NCBI GenBank assembly: GCA_903887375.1
Contig: CAISPN010000119.1
Location: 21,264-85,263, forward strand
From: an uncultured cyanobacterium
GTDB lineage: Bacteria > Cyanobacteriota > Cyanobacteriia > Cyanobacteriales > Microcystaceae
Length of the DNA stretch: 64,000 nt
Reading direction: 5' to 3'
Numbering within the stretch: the first letter of the stretch is position 1; each line of letters opens with the position of its first letter. A program made the position numbers and the translations under genes. The notes under the pieces were generated by a model. The model was given only the letters and a program-made list of their open reading frames with translations, was not told the DNA's origin and ran no database searches. Below, piece by piece: positions 28,579 to 36,126 of this stretch.

Positions 28579-29771
28579 TTGTTTTCTCCCTTTTTAAAGC
28601 TAGTAAATGCATCCCTCATGACGGATTGGATCTTGGCTGGATCTGGCTTTTTACCACCTATAAGATCTCCAAAATATACACAACTAGCCTCTCCGAGTGC
28701 CCAGGTATAGGCGGCGGCCCAAGAGGCGGAAATAGCCGAGCCAAAACCTGGAATAAACTTGATAAGTTCTCTGCCAATAGCCTGAGCTAAAAAACCACCA
28801 GCAATGGTGCTGACAATACCACCAGCTTGAGACAATGTAAGGGTCTGTCCGTATAATTTACCTAGCAAGGTAACCATAGAAATCTGAAGTGCTGTCAAAA
28901 GAGGCATACTGGCAAAAGGCAGACCCACGGCTTCAGTTGCTCCTGCGACTACGGAAAAAGTTAGGATATAACGCCTAGCTACATCCCTGTAAAGAATACC
29001 AATATCTCTCTGGTTGAGATCATTTAAAAGTTGATAAATAGCTTTAGCTTCAGCCTGTGGTAGCAGTTCTGTTAGACTATTGCGCAGATTTTCGAGTCCA
29101 TAAAATAAGGGATCATAGTCATCTTCTTCTAGGGTAAAATCGATCAAAACAGACTTGTCATAAAGTCCTTGAAAATTACTTAATATCGCCTGATAAGCTC
29201 TCTCAATTTCGGGAAAATCAGCTAAAGAAGTAGGATGGTTATTCAATGAAGCTGGATAACATTCATGAAGGCAGGTAACTGCCAGCAGAAAAGGAATATT
29301 GGGATATTGCTTTTTAAGGGCTTGAGCAGCTTGTTTAAGGCTATCTGTAGCAAAATCATTGATCTTGACTGTCAGGATAAAAATTCGCGCAGCAGTGATA
29401 TTTTCTTCAAGAGCTTCAACAACCTCGGCAATTATCTCAGAAGTCTGTTGATCGACATCACCCAATCCAACAGTATCAGTAAAAATAAGCAAAGGTAGCT
29501 CATTATTGGGATAGCTATAACGTTCTATATACCTGGTATGTGGACGAAAACCACTACCAATGATATCTGCTGAAACGCCAGTCATTCCTCGAATAATAGA
29601 GCTTTTACCAGCTTGCGTCTTTCCCAGCAAAAAAGCCTCAGTTGTAGGAAGCTTTAAGCGCACTTGCTCTAAAATCTCAGCCATACGAGTTTCGCTGACT
29701 TCATACCAATTTTTAAGATATTCCAAGGGACTTAGTTGTCTCAACCAAGCAAAAGGAGATGGCTCAACCAT
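28575..29771 (-). CDS. GTPase with C-terminal DUF697-like membrane domain
   Basis: 398 residues. G1 is GKTQAGKSSIIRGM near residue 52 and G3 is TDTVGLGDVDQ near 103. The expected NKxD (G4) is missing: the strand ends LAVTCLHECYP, so guanine specificity may differ. The C-terminal half (about 240-370) contains Gly/Ala-rich hydrophobic segments (VVAGATEAVGLPFASMPLL; GGIVSTIAGGFLAQAIG), the pattern of DUF697 proteins linked to a GTPase. It is the first gene of a two-gene operon, diverging from queD across 62 bp. The function is not known. Confidence 0.8.
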   Translation of the reverse strand: MVEPSPFAWLRQLSPLEYLKNWYEVSETRMAEILEQVRLKLPTTEAFLLGKTQAGKSSIIRGMTGVSADIIGSGFRPHTRYIERYSYPNNELPLLIFTDTVGLGDVDQQTSEIIAEVVEALEENITAARIFILTVKINDFATDSLKQAAQALKKQYPNIPFLLAVTCLHECYPASLNNHPTSLADFPEIERAYQAILSNFQGLYDKSVLIDFTLEEDDYDPLFYGLENLRNSLTELLPQAEAKAIYQLLNDLNQRDIGILYRDVARRYILTFSVVAGATEAVGLPFASMPLLTALQISMVTLLGKLYGQTLTLSQAGGIVSTIAGGFLAQAIGRELIKFIPGFGSAISASWAAAYTWALGEASCVYFGDLIGGKKPDPAKIQSVMRDAFTSFKKGENK

Positions 29772-29833
29772 AATTTGCCTATGATAATAAGTTCTATCTA
29801 GATTCTAGATCTTTCCCCTAAATTGCTAGAATT

Positions 29834-30223
29834 ATGGTTATGCAATCACAGTGGACTGTATACAAAGAATTCCGCTTTGAGGCGGCACATATACTGCCAA
29901 AACATGAGGGTAAATGTCGCCGTCTACATGGCCATAGTTGGGTAGGTAAGGTCTATATTCAAGGAAATCAAATCCAATCCTCAGGCTCTCAAGAGGGAAT
30001 GTTGCTGGATTTTAGCTTGATTGAATCCTATATAGAGCCGATCAGACTCAAATATCTGGATCACTTCTATCTCAACGAATCAACCCAGCTTGAAAACCCC
30101 ACCAGTGAAGAATTAGCTCGCTGGATCTACGAAAAGCTAGAACTTGCAGGATTGCCAGGTTTAGATGCTGTAGAAATTCGGGAAACTTGCACATCTGGCT
30201 GCATATATAAAATTTTGAAATAA
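29834..30223 (+). CDS. queD: 6-carboxy-5,6,7,8-tetrahydropterin synthase
   Basis: Converts 7,8-dihydroneopterin triphosphate on the queuosine/7-deazaguanine route. Zinc-binding histidines are His19 (FEAAHIL) and His32/His34 in CRRLHGHSW, with catalytic Cys28. LDHFYLNE and the C-terminal VEIRETCTSGCIY fit the PTPS/QueD family. The Cys-x3-His-Gly-His spacing favours QueD over pyruvoyl-tetrahydropterin synthase. Length 129 (127 if the ATG at 29840 is used). A DUF1517 gene follows after 9 bp. Confidence 0.9.
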   Translation: MVMQSQWTVYKEFRFEAAHILPKHEGKCRRLHGHSWVGKVYIQGNQIQSSGSQEGMLLDFSLIESYIEPIRLKYLDHFYLNESTQLENPTSEELARWIYEKLELAGLPGLDAVEIRETCTSGCIYKILK

Positions 30224-30232
30224 CTGGAAATT

Positions 30233-30841
30233 ATGACTTCTTGGAGAGACCGCCTCAATAGACTTGCTGGAAAAAACCGCTATGTAGTTTGTAGAATATT
30301 TGTTCATTTAACCGGCAAGGAAATAGCTCCTCTGCTGGGAATTCTTAACCAAGCTGGCAGATCTGCTATTGAGTCTGATGGAGATCTTGAAAGTGTAGGA
30401 GAAAGTTTAGTAACTATCTGTGAAAATCTGCTGCAGATGGATCTCTATTGGCAATCTGCCCACAATGAGGGAGATGTTTTTTGGGATGAAGGCCAAGCAG
30501 GCGATTACTTTAATAGTTTATCTACTGATTCTATCAGCCGCTTTAAAAGTGGCTCTGAACTCGAAGGTGGAGTTGAAGATGTCCAGGAAACTCCTTTGAC
30601 AATTCCTGCCACCAATAATATAGTGGTTATGATCTCTGCTGCCTATATTGGGGAAGTACCAGAACTTGAAACCAATCTAGCCTCTAGAGATGCGCTCATC
30701 ACGGCCTTGAAAGTCTTGATCAATTTGCACTATCAAGGCAACTTAGAAGCCATTGGGGTTTATTTCTCTCCCAGTAAGTTTGGCGATGAGCTTACCAGTG
30801 AACAGATACTTCCCAATTTTCCTGAGCTGATTCCCCTCTAA
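30233..30841 (+). CDS. DUF1517 family protein
   Basis: 202 residues, soluble, acidic. The C-terminal half has the pattern of DUF1517: NNIVVMISAAYIGEVPELE, then ALKVLINLHYQGNLEAIGVYFSP and a terminal DELTSEQILPNFPELIPL. The usual upstream hydrophobic region of longer DUF1517 members is missing; this is the short soluble form. It follows queD by 9 bp and is probably in the same transcript, though no functional link to queuosine is known. The function is unknown. Confidence 0.7.
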   Translation: MTSWRDRLNRLAGKNRYVVCRIFVHLTGKEIAPLLGILNQAGRSAIESDGDLESVGESLVTICENLLQMDLYWQSAHNEGDVFWDEGQAGDYFNSLSTDSISRFKSGSELEGGVEDVQETPLTIPATNNIVVMISAAYIGEVPELETNLASRDALITALKVLINLHYQGNLEAIGVYFSPSKFGDELTSEQILPNFPELIPL

Positions 30842-30877
30842 AGATCCCAAATTTAACTTTCTTCTTATTTTTAGATT

Positions 30878-30913
30878 TTAAAAGCCCCTCCCATAACCAA
30901 TAGTGCTGGGAGG
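30878..30913 (-). terminator. Terminator of the ccmK3-ccmK4 unit
   Basis: On the minus strand CCTCCCA (30907-30913) pairs with TGGGAGG (30887-30893), with a 13-nt loop that can pair further, followed by GGCTTTTAAAA. It lies 37 bp past the ccmK4 stop and also faces the end of the convergent DUF1517 gene. Confidence 0.7.
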
Positions 30914-30950
30914 ATGTAGCTTTGATGTCTTTAGAAGAAATTGAGGGCTG

Positions 30951-31295
30951 CTATTTACGAGTAGTAGTAGTACCTTCAGCTGCTAAGCGGTAGACCTCTA
31001 CTTCCTCGCTATAGTCAATTGGTAAAACAGTAGAGACATTCTCATGTGGTCTGGGAATGATCACCCAAGTTTCTACAACAGCGCCTTCAGTACGTTTAAC
31101 AGCTTCAATTCCTGCATCCATTGCAGTTTTAACTTCAGAAACATCACCGCGGATATTAATTGTAAAGCGGGCACTACCGGCTCTGATGTAATTAACAAGA
31201 ACTACACGTCCAGCTTTAACCATGGCGTCAGCTGCAGCAAGTACGCCAGGAAATCCTTTGGTTTCTAAAGATCCAACTGCTTGTTGTGCGGGCAT
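30951..31295 (-). CDS. ccmK4: Carboxysome shell hexamer protein CcmK4
   Basis: Single BMC (Pfam00936) domain forming hexameric tiles of the carboxysome shell. Starts MPAQQAVGSLETKGFPGVLAAADAM; the pore-lining loop reads IRAGSARFT, and IIPRPHENVSTVLPID is characteristic of CcmK4. The 114 residues end with a short Thr/Arg tail. A Shine-Dalgarno AGGAG lies 8 nt before the ATG. It follows ccmK3 by 53 bp. In beta-cyanobacteria ccmK3-ccmK4 usually sits apart from the main ccmK2K1LMN operon, as seems to be the case here. Confidence 0.94.
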   Translation of the reverse strand: MPAQQAVGSLETKGFPGVLAAADAMVKAGRVVLVNYIRAGSARFTINIRGDVSEVKTAMDAGIEAVKRTEGAVVETWVIIPRPHENVSTVLPIDYSEEVEVYRLAAEGTTTTRK

Positions 31296-31348
31296 AGCTT
31301 TCTTCTCCTAAATTTTAATTGTTTGATTGTGATAATTTTTTTCTTGGA

Positions 31349-31657
31349 CTAAGATCGGAATTTTTCTACTTTGCTTGTATATTGAATTGGTAGAACATCG
31401 ACTATATTTTCTGGAGGATTAGGCACTATATAGTGGCTAACAACCTCTCCTCCAAAGATTGAATCAGCTGCTGCTATTCCAGCGGACATAGCCTGTTCAA
31501 CTTCTGATACAGAACCACGGATAACCACAATAAATTCAGCTCTTTCCGCTAATCCATAATACACTAGAGTTACCCTTGCTCCCTTGACCATAGCATCTGC
31601 TGCGGCCAGAACAGCGGGAAATCCTAGTGTTTGTATTACGCCTACTGCCTCAGGCAT
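31349..31657 (-). CDS. ccmK3: Carboxysome shell protein CcmK3
   Basis: BMC-domain shell protein with the CcmK3 pattern MPEAVGVIQTLGFPAVLAAADAM, then YYGLAERAEFIVVIRG and VVSHYIVPNPPENIVDVLPI. CcmK3 is known to assemble with CcmK4 into mixed hexamers rather than homohexamers. Two ATGs are possible; the second (31655-31657) is chosen because AGGAG lies 8 nt before it, against 2 nt for the first, and because the family starts MPxAVG. It is the first gene of the ccmK3-ccmK4 pair. Confidence 0.93.
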   Translation of the reverse strand: MPEAVGVIQTLGFPAVLAAADAMVKGARVTLVYYGLAERAEFIVVIRGSVSEVEQAMSAGIAAADSIFGGEVVSHYIVPNPPENIVDVLPIQYTSKVEKFRS

Positions 31658-31747
31658 GGGCATCTCTCCTAAGTTGAATCGTTTCCCAAAGTTAAGACCA
31701 ATTATCGCATAACATTAGCGCTCACTCTTGAAAAGGAACTTGAGAAT

Positions 31748-32683
31748 ATGACTAGGTTAAACAAAATTCTATTAATAATTTGTTCTGTAGTTGTAGTGAG
31801 GTTTTGCTTAATAGGCGTTGAACTAGTGCATGCTCAGCAAAAGACTGTAGTGATAGCAGCAGTGGGGGATATCGCCTGCGATCCAGCAAGTCTCCATTTC
31901 AATAATGGACATGGAGATAAAGGACTATGTCAAATGGAAGCTACTGCCAGGCTTACAAGTAAGATAGCCAATCTACAGGCAGTACTTCCACTAGGAGATA
32001 ATCAATACGAAAAGGCAGCTTTGGCAGATTTTCAAGCTTCTTATGATCCTAGTTGGGGCAGATTTAACAAAATCGCCTATCCTGTTGCTGGCAATCATGA
32101 ATACCAAACTAAAAATGCCCAAGGATACTACCAATATTATGGCTCTAGGGCTCATGATCCTACTAAAGGTTACTATAGCTATGATTTAGGAAATTGGCAT
32201 TTAATTGCACTTAATTCTAACTGCCAAGAAGTTGGAGGCTGCGGGCCAAATTCACCCCAAGAAAAATGGCTCCTTGATGATCTGGCAACTCACAAGAACC
32301 TCTGCACGATTGCCTACTGGCATCATCCCCGTTTTTCTTCTGGTACCCATGGAAATTATCTTGAGTTATCAACATTCTGGCAAGATCTATATCAAGCTAA
32401 AGTAGAACTAGTCTTGGTCGGCCATGATCATCTCTATGAGAGGTTTGCTCGGCAGAATCCTGATGAAAAACTAGATCCCCAAGCAGGCATTCGGGAAATA
32501 GTAATTGGAACAGGCGGAAAAAATCACTACGGTTTTGGCAATATTAAACCCAATAGTCAAGTGCGCAATGCCGATACCTACGGTGTGCTCAAGCTAAACC
32601 TAGCAAAAGACAGCTATAGTTGGGAGTTTTTGGCAACAGAAGATGGCAAGTTTACAGATAAAGGAAGAGAAACTTGTTTTTAA
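31748..32683 (+). CDS. Exported metallophosphoesterase (calcineurin-like)
   Basis: 311 residues with a signal peptide (hydrophobic 7-27, cut near VHA-QQK). The dimetal phosphoesterase motifs appear in order: GDIACDP, LGDNQYEKA, GNHEY, a His in YWHHPRFS, and GHDHLYER. The pattern resembles purple-acid-phosphatase-like proteins and alkaline phosphatase D relatives acting in the periplasm. Likely role is phosphate release from organic phosphates, but the substrate is not known. The stop overlaps the convergent ferredoxin gene by 4 bp. Confidence 0.87.
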   Translation: MTRLNKILLIICSVVVVRFCLIGVELVHAQQKTVVIAAVGDIACDPASLHFNNGHGDKGLCQMEATARLTSKIANLQAVLPLGDNQYEKAALADFQASYDPSWGRFNKIAYPVAGNHEYQTKNAQGYYQYYGSRAHDPTKGYYSYDLGNWHLIALNSNCQEVGGCGPNSPQEKWLLDDLATHKNLCTIAYWHHPRFSSGTHGNYLELSTFWQDLYQAKVELVLVGHDHLYERFARQNPDEKLDPQAGIREIVIGTGGKNHYGFGNIKPNSQVRNADTYGVLKLNLAKDSYSWEFLATEDGKFTDKGRETCF

Positions 32684-33003
32684 GCTTGGGGCCGGCCAAA
32701 TTGGCGCTGATATATGGCATCTTCTTTTTCGGTTTCTAATTTGAGATTAGAGCGTGGATAGGCTACACATAATAGGCTATACCCTTCTTTTTGAAGATCT
32801 TTAGAAACTCCCATCGCATCACCCTGTTCGACGGTTCCTTCTAACAATAAAGCCGCGCAAGTAGTACATACTCCTGCTGTGCAAGAGCTCGGCAGTTCTA
32901 CCCCTGCTTCAAGGGCAGCTGATAAGATATTTTGATCTTCGGCTACTTGAATATTATAAGTTTTGCCTTGGTGAAGAATTTCAACGTTATAGATATTAGA
33001 CAT
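32680..33003 (-). CDS. [2Fe-2S] ferredoxin, plant type
   Basis: 107-residue electron carrier. The four cluster cysteines are CTAGVC-TTC (Cys-x4-Cys-x2-Cys) and the later Cys in YSLLCVAYPRSN. Compared with photosynthetic PetF (about 97 residues) it has a longer, basic C-terminal tail (EDAIYQRQFGRPQA), and the first two acidic partner-binding regions are weaker. It is therefore more likely one of the low-abundance accessory ferredoxins than the main one. It lies 58 bp downstream of crtH on the same strand. Confidence 0.9.
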   Translation of the reverse strand: MSNIYNVEILHQGKTYNIQVAEDQNILSAALEAGVELPSSCTAGVCTTCAALLLEGTVEQGDAMGVSKDLQKEGYSLLCVAYPRSNLKLETEKEDAIYQRQFGRPQA

Positions 33004-33061
33004 ATTTCTGAAAAAATATTTTTTTAAATCAAATTCTATCTTGCCATAATCTGAGAACTAT

Positions 33062-34558
33062 CTAAAGACCCAAATCTACAGCAATACGATGACTACAGGC
33101 AAAACCGGAAAAAGCCACTGCATTGAGTCCTTGTCCGGGAAAAGTACTATCTCCCACACAGTAGAGATTCTCAATTGAGGTTCGATTAAAGGGCATAGTC
33201 AATAATCCTGGTAATTTATAATGTGCAACCGGGCCATAAGTACCACTTTGACGACCTAGGAAACGTCTATGGGTTCTAGGAGTTCCCACCTGTTGGTAAT
33301 CAAGTCCCTGTTCTAGCCCTGGGAAAATTTTCTCAAGGCGCTCAATTAGATTGTTGGCAGCATCTTCTTTTTTTTCTTCATACTCTTTAGGCGGGAGATC
33401 TTGCCAATTATCCATCCAACTAGGAGTAAAAGTATGGACGATGTGGAAGCCTTCTGGGGCTAAAGATGGATCTAATAGAGTGGGAATAGAGACAAAAATA
33501 GTTCCTTGCTCTTGCTCCATTTTTGACCAGTCTTCTAACAAAATATGATGACACTCACAATCAGCTGGAATAACAGAGCTACGAACCCCTAGATGTAAAT
33601 TTAAGAAACTTGGTGAGAGTTGATAGCGCTTTTGCCATTTGCGCTCTTTTGCTGGCAAATTCTCTTGGGGTAATAATTTTCCAAAAGTATCCCAGCGAGT
33701 CGCATTAGAAACAATTTTTTTGGCATAGTATTGTTGTCCGCCAATAATTTCAACCCCAATAGCCTTGCCATTTTCTATTAAAATTTGGCTCACTTTGGAC
33801 TTATAGCAAATTTGACTGCCTAATTTTTCCAAGCCTTCTGCTAGTTTTTCAGCAATCTTACCCACACCCCCTTTGGGATAATTGATCCCTCCATAATGGC
33901 GATCACTAAAAACCATACCTGCATTGATCATTGGGGTCCAGTCAGCTTTAGCTACTGACCAGCAATAACACTCAATATCAATAAATTTAAGTAATTCTGG
34001 ATCTTTGATATGACGGCGAGCTATATCTCCAGCATTAACAGGGAGATATTTGAGCAGTCCCAAGCAAGAAAGTGGCCGCTGAAAAAATACCCTCATTAAG
34101 TATCGATATTCTTCCAGGGAAAGTAAATCTATACTGTTGAGGCAATTAAAAACCTTCCAGCATTCATCATAGAAACGTTTGATGCCTTGCTGTTCAGCTG
34201 GAAAGCGCTGAGTCAATTGCTCAATAAAAGAATCATAGTCACGCTGAACCTTGATATCTAGCTCATTGGGCAAGTGATAGTGAATTTGCACAGGATCAGG
34301 TATTGTTTCTAACTCGACATTTACAGCCTTGAGGGCCCGGGTCAAAAGATTTGTTGTTCCTTCTTTTCCAAAGCCAAAGATCATAGATGCGCCGACATCA
34401 AAACGATAGCCCTCTGTTGCAAAGTATCCAGAGCTTCCACCGGGTATTATGTAGCTCTCTAAAACAAGAACCTTAGCTCCCTTGGCTGCCAATTGGGTTG
34501 CTGTTACCAAACCCCCAATACCTGAGCCTATGACGATTACGTCCCAATGTTGATCCAT
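33062..34558 (-). CDS. crtH: Carotenoid isomerase (CRTISO)
   Basis: FAD-dependent isomerase that turns poly-cis prolycopene into all-trans lycopene after CrtP/CrtQ desaturation. The N-terminal dinucleotide motif is [21 protein letters not shown], followed by [13 protein letters not shown]. The C-terminal FAD-contact region is [18 protein letters not shown]. Length 498, typical of cyanobacterial CrtH. The His/Arg-rich [18 protein letters not shown] is also typical. ATG start; a VOC protein gene lies 31 bp upstream and the ferredoxin gene 58 bp downstream. Confidence 0.95.
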   Translation of the reverse strand: MDQHWDVIVIGSGIGGLVTATQLAAKGAKVLVLESYIIPGGSSGYFATEGYRFDVGASMIFGFGKEGTTNLLTRALKAVNVELETIPDPVQIHYHLPNELDIKVQRDYDSFIEQLTQRFPAEQQGIKRFYDECWKVFNCLNSIDLLSLEEYRYLMRVFFQRPLSCLGLLKYLPVNAGDIARRHIKDPELLKFIDIECYCWSVAKADWTPMINAGMVFSDRHYGGINYPKGGVGKIAEKLAEGLEKLGSQICYKSKVSQILIENGKAIGVEIIGGQQYYAKKIVSNATRWDTFGKLLPQENLPAKERKWQKRYQLSPSFLNLHLGVRSSVIPADCECHHILLEDWSKMEQEQGTIFVSIPTLLDPSLAPEGFHIVHTFTPSWMDNWQDLPPKEYEEKKEDAANNLIERLEKIFPGLEQGLDYQQVGTPRTHRRFLGRQSGTYGPVAHYKLPGLLTMPFNRTSIENLYCVGDSTFPGQGLNAVAFSGFACSHRIAVDLGL

Positions 34559-34589
34559 CTCAGTGCAGTTTTCCTAAAAATTGTTGGAT

Positions 34590-35174
34590 TTAGTTTGAAA
34601 CTTCTGCCAATTCAATCACTCTATCTTCGAGATCTTTAACTAAAAAATTGAGTGGTTTTTCTCGCCTGATTTTATACTTAAGGCGACGCGATTGCACCTT
34701 GAGTAGTATAGCTTCTAGACATTTACTATCAAAGCAGACATGGCGCTGTCGGTCATTTTCTCCCAGGTTTGCCCCTGCAATAATATGAAGTTGAGTATTT
34801 TTCTTCAATTGATACCAGAGACCTTCACTGCCTCGATATTTGATATTAGCTGAATTGGGCGAGCTAAGGTACATAGGATCAACTCCGGCAGTACCAAGGG
34901 TCTGTTCATAGTTGTAATAGTAGTGAAGGGGAACCTGGGCAACTGAAAGTTTTAAGAAACCTTCATAAAATTGCCGGGCAATCTCCAAATCTGAAACCAT
35001 TATGGTATGAACCTTAGGAGCATTAGAAAGGAACATCCACATCGCAAAAGCGTATGTCCCAAGAAGCATCACCATGATTCCCTGGGTAGAGAACATACTA
35101 TCAATACCCGGGAAAAACGCAGCCAAGTGTCCTGACCAATTGGATAAAATGTTTAAATTGCCAACTGTTAGCAT
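34590..35174 (-). CDS. Membrane-anchored VOC/glyoxalase-like protein
   Basis: 194 residues. A single hydrophobic segment (about 34-51, VMLLGTYAFAMWMFLSN) precedes a VOC (vicinal oxygen chelate) module that begins PKVHTIMVSDLEIARQFYEGF and ends with FLVKDLEDRVIELAEV. The expected metal-binding His/Glu set is only partly recognisable (His at HTIMV, Glu near the end), so enzyme activity is uncertain. Similar proteins are widespread in cyanobacteria without known function. It probably forms a unit with crtH downstream. Confidence 0.7.
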   Translation of the reverse strand: MLTVGNLNILSNWSGHLAAFFPGIDSMFSTQGIMVMLLGTYAFAMWMFLSNAPKVHTIMVSDLEIARQFYEGFLKLSVAQVPLHYYYNYEQTLGTAGVDPMYLSSPNSANIKYRGSEGLWYQLKKNTQLHIIAGANLGENDRQRHVCFDSKCLEAILLKVQSRRLKYKIRREKPLNFLVKDLEDRVIELAEVSN

Positions 35175-35221
35175 TTGCTTAGTAATGTTTTGCCGTCTTT
35201 TATTATATAAATATATTTAGC

Positions 35222-35854
35222 TTATGGTTTTGCCTTTTGAAAATGTCTGATTTCTTGAGGAAGGATCGCCCCGTCTAAAAGCGCACCTGTCAACTTAACC
35301 ATCAGCCGTTTACCAGAAATAATTTGAGTATTCTGTAGATTAGCCCCTCTGAGATTAGCCCCGCTCAAATCAGCTGATATTAGATTGGCTTTTTCTAAGT
35401 TAGCTTCCTCGAGATTAGCTTGCAGGAGATTAGCGCCATTTAAGTTGGCTCCAGCAAGATTAGCTCGCTTTAGATTAGCCTTGGGTAAGAAACTATCTCT
35501 CAAATCCGCATAGCTTAAGTTGGCCAAAGAAAGATTGTAGCCAGAAAGATCTCTTTTGCGTAAATTCAATCCTACCCAATTGACTCGATCAGAGGGTTGC
35601 TCTTGTTTGTTATTGTTTTCGGGCTTTTGTTGAGATGCAGATTCTCTTTTACCCTGCCAACACAAAAGTCCTTGACGAGCTTGGTTGATTTGCTGAATCT
35701 TTGCCGTAGCTTTATCCAAAAGCCGCGTATTATCTCTTGGGAGACGATCTGGATGCCAGATAAAAACTAAATCCCTGTATGCTTGGTTAATTTCCTCAAT
35801 TGTCGCTCCCCATTCCAATCCCAGAAGCTGATGATAATTTTCTATCTCTTTCAT
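35222..35854 (-). CDS. J-domain protein fused to pentapeptide repeats
   Basis: 210 residues. Residues about 7-70 form a J domain with helix II/III and the HPD motif (VFIWHPDRLPRD), able to stimulate an Hsp70 such as DnaK. A low-complexity Gln/Asn linker follows (about 70-88). Residues about 100-190 are pentapeptide repeats A(N/D)LxxAN, roughly a dozen copies forming a right-handed beta-helix. No G/F region or zinc finger, so it is a specialised rather than general co-chaperone. Minus strand, ATG start. Part of this gene was copied into 37874-37901. Confidence 0.88.
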   Translation of the reverse strand: MKEIENYHQLLGLEWGATIEEINQAYRDLVFIWHPDRLPRDNTRLLDKATAKIQQINQARQGLLCWQGKRESASQQKPENNNKQEQPSDRVNWVGLNLRKRDLSGYNLSLANLSYADLRDSFLPKANLKRANLAGANLNGANLLQANLEEANLEKANLISADLSGANLRGANLQNTQIISGKRLMVKLTGALLDGAILPQEIRHFQKAKP

Positions 35855-36126
35855 AGCAAGCCCAAGAACCTTTGAACCTTAGAAAGACTTTTCTTATGCG
35901 TCGATTTCTTCTATAAAACTAGCGCAAAAATTTTCGGCTAATTCTTCTAACTTAAAAATAGGTCAAAAAAATTTGGAAAAGCTTTGTCTTTTTAACATTA
36001 ATTTACAAAATCTTGAGATTTTTAAGTTCCTGCAGTCTATATCATTGACTTATATTGAGAATAGTTGATATAACTTGATGATCTTGGTGTGATTCAATAA
36101 CTTCAATCCTTATTATTATTTGGTCC
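35855..36126. promoter_or_regulatory. Divergent intergenic region with a predicted promoter for the membrane-protein gene
   Basis: 272 bp between two divergent genes, AT-rich. A sigma-70-like promoter is visible on plus: TTGACT (36045-36050), 18-bp spacer, TATAAC (36069-36074), giving a start near 36081 and a 45-nt leader. Most of this region (from 35590 to 36110) is missing upstream of the second, duplicated membrane-protein gene. Confidence 0.5.

Noticed and set aside
35260..35560. Repetitive TTAGCxxxxxTTAAG-like pattern looking like a short tandem repeat
   Set aside because: It is the DNA of pentapeptide repeats in the J-domain protein, with codon-level variation, not a CRISPR or microsatellite.
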